Positions 8,204-16,635 are shown, numbered from the stretch's first letter. The stretch is 64,000 bases of DNA from Martelella mediterranea DSM 17316 (GCF_002043005.1 NZ_CP020330.1:62001-126000); one strand, 5' to 3'. Notes: generated by a model not told the origin, from the letters alone. Numbers and translations: made by a program.

Positions 8204-9574
8204 CTAGCCCAGAACCGCAATCACCGCCTTCTTCGTCGCCGCCACAATCTGGTCGGCCTCTTCGCGCGTCAGGCAGAGCGGCGGGGCGTAGCCCAGGATA
8301 TCGCCCTCCGGCATGGCGCGGGCGATGACGCCTTCGGAAATCAGCGCGGCGGCAAGATTGGGGCCGACCTTTTCGGACGGATCGTAGAAAGTGCGGCTTT
8401 CGCGATCCTTGACGAATTCGACGGCCATCAACATGCCCTCGCCGCGAATATCGCCGACATGGGGATGATCGGAAAGCGCGTCCTTCATGGCGGCGCGGAG
8501 ATAGGCCCCGGTTTCGGCGGCATTTTTCACCAGACCCAGTTCATCGATCAGTTTCAGATTGGCAACGCCGGCGGCAGCGCCGATCGGATGGGCGGAATAG
8601 GTCCAGCCATGGCCGATCGGGCCGTTTTCATCCGTGCCCTGTTCCAGCACCTTCCAGACCTTGTCGGAAACGATGGTGCCGGAGAGCGGCGCATAAGCGG
8701 AGGTCAGCCCCTTGGCGATGGTGATCAGGTCTGGCTTGAGGCCGTAGTGATCGGAGCCGAACATCGAGCCCAGCCGGCCGAAACCGGTGACGACTTCGTC
8801 GGCGATCAGCAGGATATCGTGCTTTTCCAGCACCGCCGAGATCGCCTTCCAGTAGCCTTCCGGCGGCGGCACGATGCCGCCGGTGCCCAGCACCGGTTCA
8901 CCGATGAAGGCCGCGATCGTATCCGCGCCCTCGCGCTCGATCCGCATTTCCAATTCGGCCACGCAATGGGCGACGAAATCGGCCTCGCTCATGGCGAGAT
9001 CCTTGCGGCGGTAATAATAGGGCGCGGTGGTATGGAACACCCGCTCCAGCGGCAGGTCGAACTTCCTCTGGAACCCGGCAAGGCCGGTCAGCGACCCTGT
9101 CATCAGCCCGGAGCCGTGATAGCCGCGCCAGCGCGAGATGATCTTCTTCTTTTCCGGGCGGCCGAGGATGTTGTTGTAGTACCAGATGAGCTTGATATTG
9201 GTCTCGTTGGCATCCGAGCCCGACAGGCCGAAATAGACCTTGGACATATGGTCCGGCGCGCGGTCGATCACCATCTTCGCCAGATTGATCGAGGCTTCCG
9301 TGCCGTGGCCGGCATAGGCGTGGTAATAGGCAAGCTCCTTCGCCTGCTCGGCGATCGCCTCGATGATGCTTTCCTGCCCGTAGCCGACATTGACGCAATA
9401 GAGACCGCCGAAACCATCCAGCAGCTTGTTACCATCGCGATCCTCGATGAACACGCCCTTGGCCGTCTTCACGATCCGGCTCGGGCTCTCGCCGCGCGCA
9501 TGCTGGGCCAGATGGGTCGAGGGATGGAAGAAATTCTCGCGGTCGAAACGGTCGAGCTGGTCGTTGGTAAGCAT
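8204..9574 (-). CDS. Class III pyridoxal-phosphate aminotransferase (omega-aminotransferase type)
   Basis: This 456-residue fold-type I enzyme moves an amino group from a terminal amine or beta/omega-amino acid to a 2-oxo acid. ATG 9574 has a GAGGAT box; upstream in-frame codons lie in repeat DNA. Seen are Gly-Ser-Asp-Ala-Asn-Glu-Thr (PLP phosphate), Asp-Glu-Val-Val-Thr-Gly-Phe-Gly-Arg (PLP pyridine Asp) and Thr-Ile-Ala-Lys-Gly-Leu-Thr with the Schiff-base lysine. It is divergent from an ectoine-hydrolase-like gene and shares an operator motif with it. A role as 2,4-diaminobutyrate transaminase (DoeD-like step) fits the context but is inference. Alternatives are putrescine- or beta-alanine-pyruvate transaminase. 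Confidence 0.85.
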   Translation of the reverse strand: MLTNDQLDRFDRENFFHPSTHLAQHARGESPSRIVKTAKGVFIEDRDGNKLLDGFGGLYCVNVGYGQESIIEAIAEQAKELAYYHAYAGHGTEASINLAKMVIDRAPDHMSKVYFGLSGSDANETNIKLIWYYNNILGRPEKKKIISRWRGYHGSGLMTGSLTGLAGFQRKFDLPLERVFHTTAPYYYRRKDLAMSEADFVAHCVAELEMRIEREGADTIAAFIGEPVLGTGGIVPPPEGYWKAISAVLEKHDILLIADEVVTGFGRLGSMFGSDHYGLKPDLITIAKGLTSAYAPLSGTIVSDKVWKVLEQGTDENGPIGHGWTYSAHPIGAAAGVANLKLIDELGLVKNAAETGAYLRAAMKDALSDHPHVGDIRGEGMLMAVEFVKDRESRTFYDPSEKVGPNLAAALISEGVIARAMPEGDILGYAPPLCLTREEADQIVAATKKAVIAVLG

Positions 9575-9619
9575 CGTATCCTCGTGCTGTGAAAGGGCTT
9601 GCGCGCCGTGCTGAAACCG

Positions 9620-9633
9620 TGTTGTATACAACA
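9620..9633. promoter_or_regulatory. GntR-type operator palindrome, aminotransferase side
   Basis: TGTTGTATACAACA is a perfect 14-base palindrome 46 bases upstream of the aminotransferase start. Its TTGT...ACAA core is typical of FadR/FCD-subfamily GntR operators. A near twin lies at 9915-9926, and a GntR regulator is encoded at 12284. Confidence 0.6.
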
Positions 9634-9701
9634 TTGAGAGAGAATGCAAAGCGGAACATTCTGAGACTGAGAGGCGCGCCTCGCTCACCTCCATTTCTGA
9701 G

Positions 9702-9731
9702 TCATCCTCGGGCTTGACCCGAGGATCCATA
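9702..9731 (+). repeat. Short palindromic repeat, unit 1
   Basis: TCCTCGGG-CTTGA-CCCGAGGA is a near-perfect hairpin. The unit recurs in inverted orientation at 9822-9851, making a larger foldback of about 150 bases in the divergent spacer. Short elements of this sequence type are common between genes in rhizobial genomes. Confidence 0.75.
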
Positions 9732-9821
9732 GCGGCCCCTGCCACGCGCGTTGCATGGCGAATAGGCTGAGTATGGTGGAGAGAGCCGAGCCCCGCACGC
9801 ATGTTCCGTGTGGAAAGTCAC

Positions 9822-9851
9822 CTGGATCCTCGGGTCAAGCCCGAGGATGAC
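9822..9851 (-). repeat. Short palindromic repeat, unit 2 (inverted)
   Basis: This is the reverse complement of the unit at 9702-9731, reading GGATCCTCGGGTCAAGCCCG and onward on the plus strand. The two units sit between the two GntR-type palindromes. Confidence 0.75.
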
Positions 9852-9914
9852 CCGGAGAGATACGGGGCAACCTGAGAAGGTGGCCCAAGCCCTTACCGCA
9901 ACGCCGTCAACAGC

Positions 9915-9926
9915 GTTGTGCACAAC
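9915..9926. promoter_or_regulatory. GntR-type operator palindrome, M24 gene side
   Basis: GTTGTGCACAAC is a perfect 12-base palindrome 15 bases upstream of the M24 gene start, next to its ribosome-binding site. It differs from the 9620 palindrome core only at the two central positions (GTTGTATACAAC versus GTTGTGCACAAC). Binding here would block transcription or initiation directly. Confidence 0.6.
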
Positions 9927-9941
9927 AAAACGAGGAAAGCC

Positions 9942-11126
9942 ATGGCGGCGATGGAACTGCCCTTTTCGAAATCGGAATATGACCGCCGGCTGGCGCTGAC
10001 CCGCAAGGGTATGGAGGCCTATGGGCTGGATGCACTGGTGGTGACTTCGCCCGCCGGCATGAACTGGCTGACCGGCTATGACGGCTGGTCCTTCTATGTC
10101 GATCAGGCCGTGATCGTCACCGGCGACGGCATGCCCTATTGGTGGGGTCGGCTGATGGATGCCAATGGCGCGCGTCGCACCGCCTTTCTCGATGACGACC
10201 ATATCCTGTTCTATGCCGACCGCTATATCCAGGCAGATGGCATCCACCCGATGGACGACCTCGCCGAGAAGCTTGCGGGCCTCGCGCTCGACAAGGCCCG
10301 CATCGGCGTCGAGATGAACGCCTATTATTACTCCGCCGCCGGCCACGCGGCGCTCCTCAAGGGCCTGCCAAGCGCCACCATCAAGGACGGTTCGGGCCTT
10401 GTTGACTGGCAACGCGTGGTGAAGTCGGACGAGGAAATCTCCTTCATGCGCAAGGCGGCGCAAATTTCCAACAGGGTGATGACCCATGCCATGGAGATCG
10501 CCGAGCCGGGCATGAAGAAGAACCGTTTCGTCGGCGAGCTGATGAAGACCGCAATCACCGGCGTCGATGATATCTGGGGCGATTATCCGGCGATCATGCC
10601 GCTGCTGCCGTCCGGTCCCGACGCCTCCGCGCCGCATCTGACCTGGAGCGGCGACGAATTCAGGACCGGCGAGGCCACCTTCATCGAGCAGGCCGGCTGC
10701 TATCGCCGCTATCACGCGCCGCTCAGCCGCACGGTGTTTTTCGGCAAGCCGCCGCAATACATGACCGACGCGGCCGAAGCGCTGGTCGCCGGGCTGAACG
10801 CCGGGATCGAAGCCGCGCGGGCCGGCAACCGGGCGGGCGATATCGCGGCAGCGCTGGAAAAGGAACTCTGGAAGGTCGGCATCGAGCGACCCAACCGCTG
10901 CGGCTATGCCACCGGCCTCGCCTATCCGCCGGACTGGGGCGAGCACACCGTCAGCATCCGCACCATCGACGAAACCGTGCTGAAGCCGGGGATGACCCTG
11001 CATTTCATGCCGGGCCTGTGGATGGACGACTGGGGGCTGGAAATCACCGAGACCATCCTGATCACCGAAAACGGCCCGGCGGAGGCACTCTGCAGAGTCG
11101 AACGCAAGCTGTTCGTGAAGGATTGA
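9942..11126 (+). CDS. doeA: M24-family hydrolase resembling ectoine hydrolase DoeA/EutD
   Basis: This 394-residue protein has a creatinase-type N-terminal domain (about 1-165) and a pita-bread M24 catalytic domain (about 170-390). DoeA opens the ectoine ring to N-acetyl-2,4-diaminobutyrate. Matches to the DoeA/EutD family as I recall it include Gly-Tyr-Asp-Gly-Trp-Ser-Phe-Tyr-Val near the N-terminus, Ala-Tyr-Tyr-Tyr-Ser-Ala-Ala, Asp-Trp-Gly-Glu and Gly-Leu-Glu-Ile-Thr-Glu near the end. ATG 9942 follows GAGGAAAG. The M20 gene starts 3 bases after the stop. Usual ectoine genes (eutABC, doeB) are absent here, so the substrate may be ectoine or a related cyclic or acylated diamine. The family match is strong, the substrate less so. 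Confidence 0.8.
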   Translation: MAAMELPFSKSEYDRRLALTRKGMEAYGLDALVVTSPAGMNWLTGYDGWSFYVDQAVIVTGDGMPYWWGRLMDANGARRTAFLDDDHILFYADRYIQADGIHPMDDLAEKLAGLALDKARIGVEMNAYYYSAAGHAALLKGLPSATIKDGSGLVDWQRVVKSDEEISFMRKAAQISNRVMTHAMEIAEPGMKKNRFVGELMKTAITGVDDIWGDYPAIMPLLPSGPDASAPHLTWSGDEFRTGEATFIEQAGCYRRYHAPLSRTVFFGKPPQYMTDAAEALVAGLNAGIEAARAGNRAGDIAAALEKELWKVGIERPNRCGYATGLAYPPDWGEHTVSIRTIDETVLKPGMTLHFMPGLWMDDWGLEITETILITENGPAEALCRVERKLFVKD

Positions 11127-11129
11127 CCG

Positions 11130-12287
11130 TTGAGCGATCTTGCCACCGCCCGCGATATTCTCGCAGACCTCGTCGCCTTCCCCTCGGTGTCGTCAGAAAG
11201 CAATCTGCCGGTGATCGCCTATATCGCCGAGCGATTGTCGGATTGCGGCGCGCGGGTGGAAATCCTGACCGATGCCACCGGCACCAAGGCCAACCTGTTC
11301 GCAACCCTCGGCGACGACCGCCCCGGCGGGCTGATGCTGTCGGGCCACAGCGATGTCGTGCCGGTGGACGACCAGCTCTGGACCAGCGACCCGTTCACGC
11401 TTGCCGAACGCGATGGCAAGTTCTTTGGTCGCGGCACCTGCGACATGAAGGGCTTCATCGCCGCCTGCCTTGCAAAGCGGGAGACGCTGGCCGAGATCGC
11501 CGCCAGCAAGCCGATCCACTTCGCCTTCACACATGACGAGGAGGTCGGCTGCATCGGCGCGCGAGCGCTGACGGAATGGCTGTCGGAGCGCGAGGTCCGT
11601 CCCGCGCTCGCCATCGTCGGCGAGCCGACCATGATGCGGGTGATCGAGGGCCACAAGGGCTGCTGCGAATACACCGTCACCTTCACCGGCCGCTCCGGCC
11701 ATTCCTCGGCTCCCGAGCTAGGCGTCAACGCGGTGGAATATGCCGCCCGCTACATCGCCCGGCTGATGGAATTACGGGAAAAGCTGATGGCGCGGGTGCC
11801 GGAGGGCTCCCGCTACCAGCCGCCCCATGCGACGCTCAATGTCGGCGCGCTCGAGGGCGGGCTGTCGCATAATGTGATCGCCCCTCGCGCGGTGCTGCGC
11901 TGGGAAACCCGGCCGGTGATTGCCGAGGACCTGTCGCTGGTCAAGGACGATATTGCCGCCTATTGCGCCCGCGACCTGCTGCCCGCCATGCGCGCGGTGG
12001 CCCCGGAAGCCGATATCGAGACGGAAGTGATTGGCGAGGCGGCGGCGCTGTTTCCGAAGAATGCAAACGCCGCCCGCGATCTCGCCTTTCGCCTCACCGG
12101 CGAGGACCGCGCCGATGTCGTGCCCTTCGGCACCGAGGCCGGTTTCTTTCAGGAAATAGGCATGGACGCCGTGGTCTTTGGACCGGGCTCGATCGACCAG
12201 GCCCACAAGCCGGACGAATATCTGAGTGCAGACCAGCTCGGCCAGTGCCTTGCCATGCTGGACCGGCTTGCGGACGCGTGGCGATGA
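11130..12287 (+). CDS. M20-family deacylase (ArgE/DapE type)
   Basis: This 385-residue zinc-dependent amidohydrolase is of the acetylornithine deacetylase type. It starts at TTG 11130, just after the M24 stop. Visible metal and catalytic motifs are Gly-His-Ser-Asp-Val-Val near residues 71-76, Gly-Arg-Gly-Thr-Cys-Asp-Met-Lys-Gly near 100-108 and His-Asp-Glu-Glu-Val-Gly with the catalytic Glu pair near 134-139. A dimerisation domain fills the middle. In context it could remove the acetyl group from the M24 product, replacing DoeB, which in known ectoine operons is from a different (succinylglutamate desuccinylase-like) family. Its 3' end overlaps the GntR start by 4 bases. Confidence 0.85.
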   Translation: MSDLATARDILADLVAFPSVSSESNLPVIAYIAERLSDCGARVEILTDATGTKANLFATLGDDRPGGLMLSGHSDVVPVDDQLWTSDPFTLAERDGKFFGRGTCDMKGFIAACLAKRETLAEIAASKPIHFAFTHDEEVGCIGARALTEWLSEREVRPALAIVGEPTMMRVIEGHKGCCEYTVTFTGRSGHSSAPELGVNAVEYAARYIARLMELREKLMARVPEGSRYQPPHATLNVGALEGGLSHNVIAPRAVLRWETRPVIAEDLSLVKDDIAAYCARDLLPAMRAVAPEADIETEVIGEAAALFPKNANAARDLAFRLTGEDRADVVPFGTEAGFFQEIGMDAVVFGPGSIDQAHKPDEYLSADQLGQCLAMLDRLADAWR

Positions 12288-12940
12288 CGGCGGAGCCTGC
12301 CACCGGTCGCGACCGGCTTATCCAGATCCACGACATCATTCGCGAGCGGATCATGATGCTGGACTATCCGCCGGGCGAAAAGCTCTCGGAAGTGGCCCTT
12401 GCGAACGAATTCGGCGTGTCGCGCACGCCGCTCCGGCGCGTGCTCGCGGGTCTTGAGGATGAAGGTCTACTGCGCTCCGTCCACGGCGTCGGCACCATCG
12501 TGACCGATGTCGACTTCGATGAGCTGGCGCAGGTCTATCGTCTCCGGATGGAGCTTGTCGTGCTGATCGCCCATCTTGATCCTGCCCCGCTCACCGCCGA
12601 AACTGTTGCCGATTTTCGCGCGCTGCATGAACGCGCCCTGGCGCTGCGGCAGACGCCCGCGCCGCGCGATTTCGCCGCACTCGACCGTGACATGTTTCTC
12701 GCGATCAACCGGCTGTCGCTGAACCAGCCGCTCAGGGAAACCGGCGAACGCCTCTATTTTCGCACCGCCCGCATCTGGCTGCAGGCCATCACCGCCTCTG
12801 ATATCGATCTCGAAAACGAAGCCGACATCTATTGCCGCGAGACCAAGGACATCCTCGCCGCCGTCGAGGCCGGCCAGCTCGACGCACTCAGCCACCTCCG
12901 CCGTGCCCATATTGCCATGAGCTTCGAGCGGATGCGGTAA
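12284..12940 (+). CDS. GntR-family transcriptional regulator (FCD type)
   Basis: This 218-residue regulator has an N-terminal winged helix (residues about 8-75, with Gly-Val-Ser-Arg-Thr-Pro-Leu-Arg-Arg in the recognition helix) and a C-terminal all-helical FCD-like ligand domain. The ATG overlaps the M20 stop (ATGA), so it is co-translated with the pathway. It is the natural candidate to bind the twin palindromes at 9620 and 9915. The ligand is probably a pathway intermediate. Leu-Arg-Arg replaces the more usual Leu-Arg-Glu after the recognition helix. Confidence 0.88.
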   Translation: MTAEPATGRDRLIQIHDIIRERIMMLDYPPGEKLSEVALANEFGVSRTPLRRVLAGLEDEGLLRSVHGVGTIVTDVDFDELAQVYRLRMELVVLIAHLDPAPLTAETVADFRALHERALALRQTPAPRDFAALDRDMFLAINRLSLNQPLRETGERLYFRTARIWLQAITASDIDLENEADIYCRETKDILAAVEAGQLDALSHLRRAHIAMSFERMR

Positions 12941-13072
12941 TCAGGACCGATTGAATACCATGGGGACTGTCCGCGTTTAGCGGGACTCGCCTGACTCTGT
13001 TGGCTGACAAATCCCCCCATATCCTGCTGCGTCACTGCGCTCGACCGCAGAGCGACCGTATATGGCCGCGCG

Positions 13073-13243
13073 GCTTGCTCCCAATACTCTCTCCCGCTGA
13101 CGGGAGAGATGCCCCGAAAGGGGCAGTGAGGGTGGCGCAGCGGATCAGATCGTGAGTGCGCTCGTGTGGATAGACTCCCCCCTCACTGTCGCTGTCGCGA
13201 CATCTCTCCCCGCCGGGGCGAGAAGATTTGGGGGCTATGCGGT
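13073..13243 (-). repeat. Dispersed 171-base hairpin repeat, copy 2
   Basis: This is the inverse-orientation counterpart of 5720-5890, equal in length and with the same two small hairpins. It sits in the spacer between the GntR gene and the CobW gene. The rest of the spacer (12941-13072, 13244-13356) shows no gene. Confidence 0.85.
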
Positions 13244-13356
13244 GAGGCCATGCACGCGAGCGAAGGCCCCACAACGAGGCTCGGCCCGCGCCTGTAAAAT
13301 CTGTCTCTGTTTGCCCTGCCGCCACGAGTTGACGCCAGTCGGGCTTTTGGTTATCA

Positions 13357-13377
13357 GTGTTACGTTATAACATTTAG
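13357..13377. promoter_or_regulatory. Putative Zur (zinc-uptake regulator) box
   Basis: The segment centres on the palindrome GTTATAAC at 13364-13371 within TGTTACGTTATAACATTTAG. It resembles alphaproteobacterial Zur boxes of the ATGTTATAACAT type. It lies 56-76 bases upstream of a CobW-type GTPase, a class often derepressed in zinc starvation. One arm is imperfect. Confidence 0.6.
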
Positions 13378-13432
13378 TAGCCAAACGAAGACCGTTCGAT
13401 TGGCATTCTCGCGCATCTTCAGGACACGACCC

Positions 13433-14644
13433 ATGCTGCAAAACAACGACACCCGTCTTCCCGTCACCGTGCTGTCCGGCTTTCTTGGCGCGGGCAAGAC
13501 TACGCTGCTGAATCACATCCTCAACAATCGCGAGGGTCGGCGGGTCGCCGTCATCGTCAACGATATGAGCGAGGTGAATATCGACGCCGATCTGGTGCGC
13601 GAGGGCGGCGCCGATCTGTCGCGCACCGAGGAAACCATGGTCGAGATGACCAATGGCTGCATCTGTTGCACGCTGCGCGACGACCTTCTGACCGAGGTGC
13701 GGCGGCTGTCGGAGGAGAAGCGCTTCGACTATCTGCTGATCGAGGGAACCGGCATTGCCGAGCCGCTGCCGGTGGCCGCGACATTTTCCTGGCGCGACGA
13801 GCGCGGCGAGAGCCTCTCCGATCTCGCCCGCCTCGACACCATGGTCACGGTGGTCGACGCGGTGAACCTGCTGCGCGAATATGGCGGTCATGAATTTCTG
13901 AAAAATCGCGGCGAGGTGGCCGGCGAGGGCGACGAGCGTACGCTGGTTGATCTTCATGTCGAACAGATCGAGTTCGCCGATGTCGTGATCGTCAACAAGG
14001 TCTCCGACGTGAGCGCTGAAGAGCGCGAAAACGTCGTCAAGATCGTCCGCGCGCTCAATGCCGATGCCAAGATCATCGAGACGGATTTCAGCCGTGTCGA
14101 TCTCGACGAACTGCTCGATACCGGCCTCTTCAGCGAGGACAAGGCGAGCCAGCATCCGCTCTGGGCCAAGGAGCTTTACGGCTTCGCCGATCATGTGCCG
14201 GAGACCGAGGAATACGGCATTTCAAGCTTCGTCTATCGCGCCCGCGCGCCGTTCGATCCGCTGAAATTTGACGCGTTCACGCGGATGAATTTTCCGGGCC
14301 TGATCCGCGCCAAGGGGCATTTCTGGCTGGCGACAAGGCCGGATTTCGCCGGCGAGTTCTCGCTTGCCGGCGCGATCGTGCGCAACGTCCCGCTCGGGCG
14401 CTGGTGGGCCGCCGTTCCGCGCAGCCGCTGGCCGGACGCGCCGGACCTGCGCCGGATGATCGATAACTGCTGGCACGAGGTCTATGGCGATCGCCGGCAG
14501 GAGATCGTCTTCATCGGCGCTGGCATGGACCAGGCGGCAATCCGAGAAGCCCTCGATGACTGCCTGATCGACACCGGGCCTACGTTCAACGAACGCGATT
14601 TCGAGTTCCTGACCGACCCCTTCCCTTCGTGGACGAGAGGCTGA
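13433..14644 (+). CDS. CobW/COG0523-family GTPase, probable zinc chaperone
   Basis: This 403-residue G3E GTPase has a Walker A loop at residues 16-24 (Gly-Phe-Leu-Gly-Ala-Gly-Lys-Thr-Thr), the metal-binding Cys-Ile-Cys-Cys at 76-79, a Glu-Gly-Thr-Gly switch, a Val-Asn-Lys guanine motif and a C-terminal CobW domain. Such proteins deliver metal to client enzymes using GTP. The upstream Zur-like box, and the absence of cobalamin or nitrile hydratase genes nearby, point to the zinc-responsive ZigA/ZNG1-like subgroup. ATG 13433 follows AGGAC. The gene is monocistronic and convergent with dgcA, 6 bases apart. Confidence 0.88.
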   Translation: MLQNNDTRLPVTVLSGFLGAGKTTLLNHILNNREGRRVAVIVNDMSEVNIDADLVREGGADLSRTEETMVEMTNGCICCTLRDDLLTEVRRLSEEKRFDYLLIEGTGIAEPLPVAATFSWRDERGESLSDLARLDTMVTVVDAVNLLREYGGHEFLKNRGEVAGEGDERTLVDLHVEQIEFADVVIVNKVSDVSAEERENVVKIVRALNADAKIIETDFSRVDLDELLDTGLFSEDKASQHPLWAKELYGFADHVPETEEYGISSFVYRARAPFDPLKFDAFTRMNFPGLIRAKGHFWLATRPDFAGEFSLAGAIVRNVPLGRWWAAVPRSRWPDAPDLRRMIDNCWHEVYGDRRQEIVFIGAGMDQAAIREALDDCLIDTGPTFNERDFEFLTDPFPSWTRG

Positions 14645-14650
14645 GGCGGA

Positions 14651-15637
14651 CTAGCCCCACAGCACCGGCTCGGCCGGGTGCATCACCGAGCCATCGAACC
14701 GGATTGCGTTCGCGCGGTCCTGGGCAAGCAGCAGCGGCCCGTCGAGGTCGACGAAGGCCGCGCCCTCGGCCACCAGCATGGCCGGTGCCATCGCAAGCGA
14801 GGTGCCGAGCATGCAGCCGGTCATGATCTGGAAGCCCATGGCCTCCGCTTCCTGCTTCAGGAGCAGCGCCTCGGTCAGCCCGCCGGTCTTGTCGATCTTG
14901 ATGTTGATCGCGTCGTATTTGCCCTTGAGATCGGCAAGCGAAGGGCGGGCATGGCAGCTTTCATCGGCGCAGACCGGAAGCGGGCGCTCGATATGGCGCA
15001 GCGCTTCGTCATCGCCGGCCGGCAACGGCTGTTCCACCAGCGCCACGCCGAGACGCACGAGTGCTGGGGCGAGCGCCTGATAGGCCGTAACGCTCCAGCC
15101 CTCATTGGCATCGACGATGATCGCGGAGTCCGGCGCGCCGGCGCGCACCGCCTCGATCCGGCCAAGGTCGTCGTCAGTCCCGAGCTTGACCTTCAGGAGC
15201 GGCCGATGGGCGTTTTCGGCGGCCTGAGCGCGCATCTTTTCCGGTTCGCCGAGCGAAATCGTGTAGGCCGTCGTCAGCAGGCCGGGCTTTTGAAGTCCGG
15301 CAAGCTGCCAGACCGGTTTGCCGCTGCTTTTCGCCGCGAAATCCCAGAACGCGCAATCGAGCGCGTTGCGCGCCGCGCCGGGCTTCATCCGGGTCTGCAA
15401 GGCTTCGCGGTCGAGCCCGGCGCGGATTTCCGCCTCCAGCGACAGGATATCGGCAATCACCCCGTCAACCGTCTCGCCGTAGCGGGCATAGGGCACGGAT
15501 TCTCCGCGCCCGGTATGCGCGCCATCGGTGAGCGTGACCGTCACCACGCGGATTTCGGTGCGCGAGCCGCGCGAGATCGTGAAGGAGCCCGCAACCGGAA
15601 ACACGTCCTCACGGGCGGAGACGTAAAGTCCGCTCAT
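14651..15637 (-). CDS. dgcA: Enolase-superfamily epimerase/racemase, probable N-acetyl-D-glutamate racemase DgcA
   Basis: This 328-residue member of the muconate-lactonising/dipeptide-epimerase group has catalytic features Lys-Val-Lys-Leu (general base on strand 2), Val-Asp-Ala-Asn-Glu-Gly and Ala-Asp-Glu-Ser metal-binding strands, and Lys-Ile-Asp-Lys-Thr-Gly-Gly (second base). Alone it would be called L-Ala-D/L-Glu epimerase. The overlap (ATGA at 15634-15637) with the DUF1611 gene matches the described DgcN-DgcA D-glutamate pathway, where it racemises N-acetyl-D-glutamate. Starting at 15637 removes an unlike N-terminal extension. Confidence 0.82.
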   Translation of the reverse strand: MSGLYVSAREDVFPVAGSFTISRGSRTEIRVVTVTLTDGAHTGRGESVPYARYGETVDGVIADILSLEAEIRAGLDREALQTRMKPGAARNALDCAFWDFAAKSSGKPVWQLAGLQKPGLLTTAYTISLGEPEKMRAQAAENAHRPLLKVKLGTDDDLGRIEAVRAGAPDSAIIVDANEGWSVTAYQALAPALVRLGVALVEQPLPAGDDEALRHIERPLPVCADESCHARPSLADLKGKYDAINIKIDKTGGLTEALLLKQEAEAMGFQIMTGCMLGTSLAMAPAMLVAEGAAFVDLDGPLLLAQDRANAIRFDGSVMHPAEPVLWG

Positions 15638-16635
15638 AGCGCCGCCAGCGCATCGGCGAGGCGTTCGGCCCCGTGGCGGAACGGATCGACCGTCGGCAGA
15701 CCCATGCGCGCTTCGGTCTGCCTGCAATATTCAAGCGCCTCCTCGTCCGACATGGCGGAGGTGTTGAGCGAGATGCCGACCACCTTGCAATCCGGATTGA
15801 CGATCCGCGCCATCTGCAGCGCCAGATCGCGCACCGCCTCGAGGCTCGGGAGCTGATAGTCCGGCAGGCCGCGCATATGCGGCCGGTTGGGCTCATGGCA
15901 GATCACCAGCGCATCCGGCTGGCCGCCATGGATCAGGGCCAGCGTCACGCCGGAATAGGAGGCGTGGAACAGGCTGCCCTGCCCTTCGATCAGGTCCCAG
16001 TGGTCGGCATCATTGTCGGGCGAGAGGTATTCGATCGAGCCGGCCATGAAATCGGCGATCACCGCATCGAGCGGCACGCCGCCGCCGGTGATCAGAATGC
16101 CGGTCTGTCCGGTGGCGCGGAAAGTGGCCTTCATGCCCTTCTCGCGCATCGCCCTTTCCACGCAGAGCGCGGTGTACATCTTGCCGACCGAGCAATCCGT
16201 GCCGACCGCGAGCATGCGCTTGCCGGTCCGCTTCTTGCCGTTGGCGATCGGGTACTGCACTGCGGGGATGCGCACATCATGCAGCGTGCGGCCGAGCTCC
16301 TTCGCCTTCGCGGCAAGGTCGGCTTCGTTGCGCAACAGGTTGTGCAGGCCGGAAGCAAGATCGAGACCCGCCTCCATCGCCTCGATCAGCACGCTCTTCC
16401 AGGACGGCGAAATGACGCCGCCGCGATTGGCGACGCCGATCACCAGCGTCTTCACGCCCTTGTCCACGGCTTCCGCGATCGAAAGATCGGGCAGCTTCAT
16501 GTCCGCCTTGCAGCCCTCAAGCCGAAACTGGCCGACGGCATATTCGGGACGCCAGTCCTTGATGCCCTGCGCCACCTTGGCGGCAAGCCCGTCGGGCGCA
16601 TCGCCCAGGAACAGAAGATAAGGAGTTTCGATCAT
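15634..16635 (-). CDS. dgcN: DUF1611 protein, probable D-glutamate N-acetyltransferase DgcN
   Basis: This 333-residue protein has a P-loop-like domain with Gly-Thr-Asp-Cys-Ser-Val-Gly-Lys-Met at mid-protein and a C-terminal Cys-His-Glu-Pro-Asn-Arg-Pro segment, both typical of DUF1611. In the DgcN-DgcA pathway it acetylates D-glutamate before racemisation, letting the cell use D-Glu as carbon and nitrogen source. The LysR regulator reported with some such loci is not seen here. ATG 16635 is chosen by homologous length; the 57-residue in-frame extension upstream looks non-coding. Confidence 0.83.
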   Translation of the reverse strand: MIETPYLLFLGDAPDGLAAKVAQGIKDWRPEYAVGQFRLEGCKADMKLPDLSIAEAVDKGVKTLVIGVANRGGVISPSWKSVLIEAMEAGLDLASGLHNLLRNEADLAAKAKELGRTLHDVRIPAVQYPIANGKKRTGKRMLAVGTDCSVGKMYTALCVERAMREKGMKATFRATGQTGILITGGGVPLDAVIADFMAGSIEYLSPDNDADHWDLIEGQGSLFHASYSGVTLALIHGGQPDALVICHEPNRPHMRGLPDYQLPSLEAVRDLALQMARIVNPDCKVVGISLNTSAMSDEEALEYCRQTEARMGLPTVDPFRHGAERLADALAAL

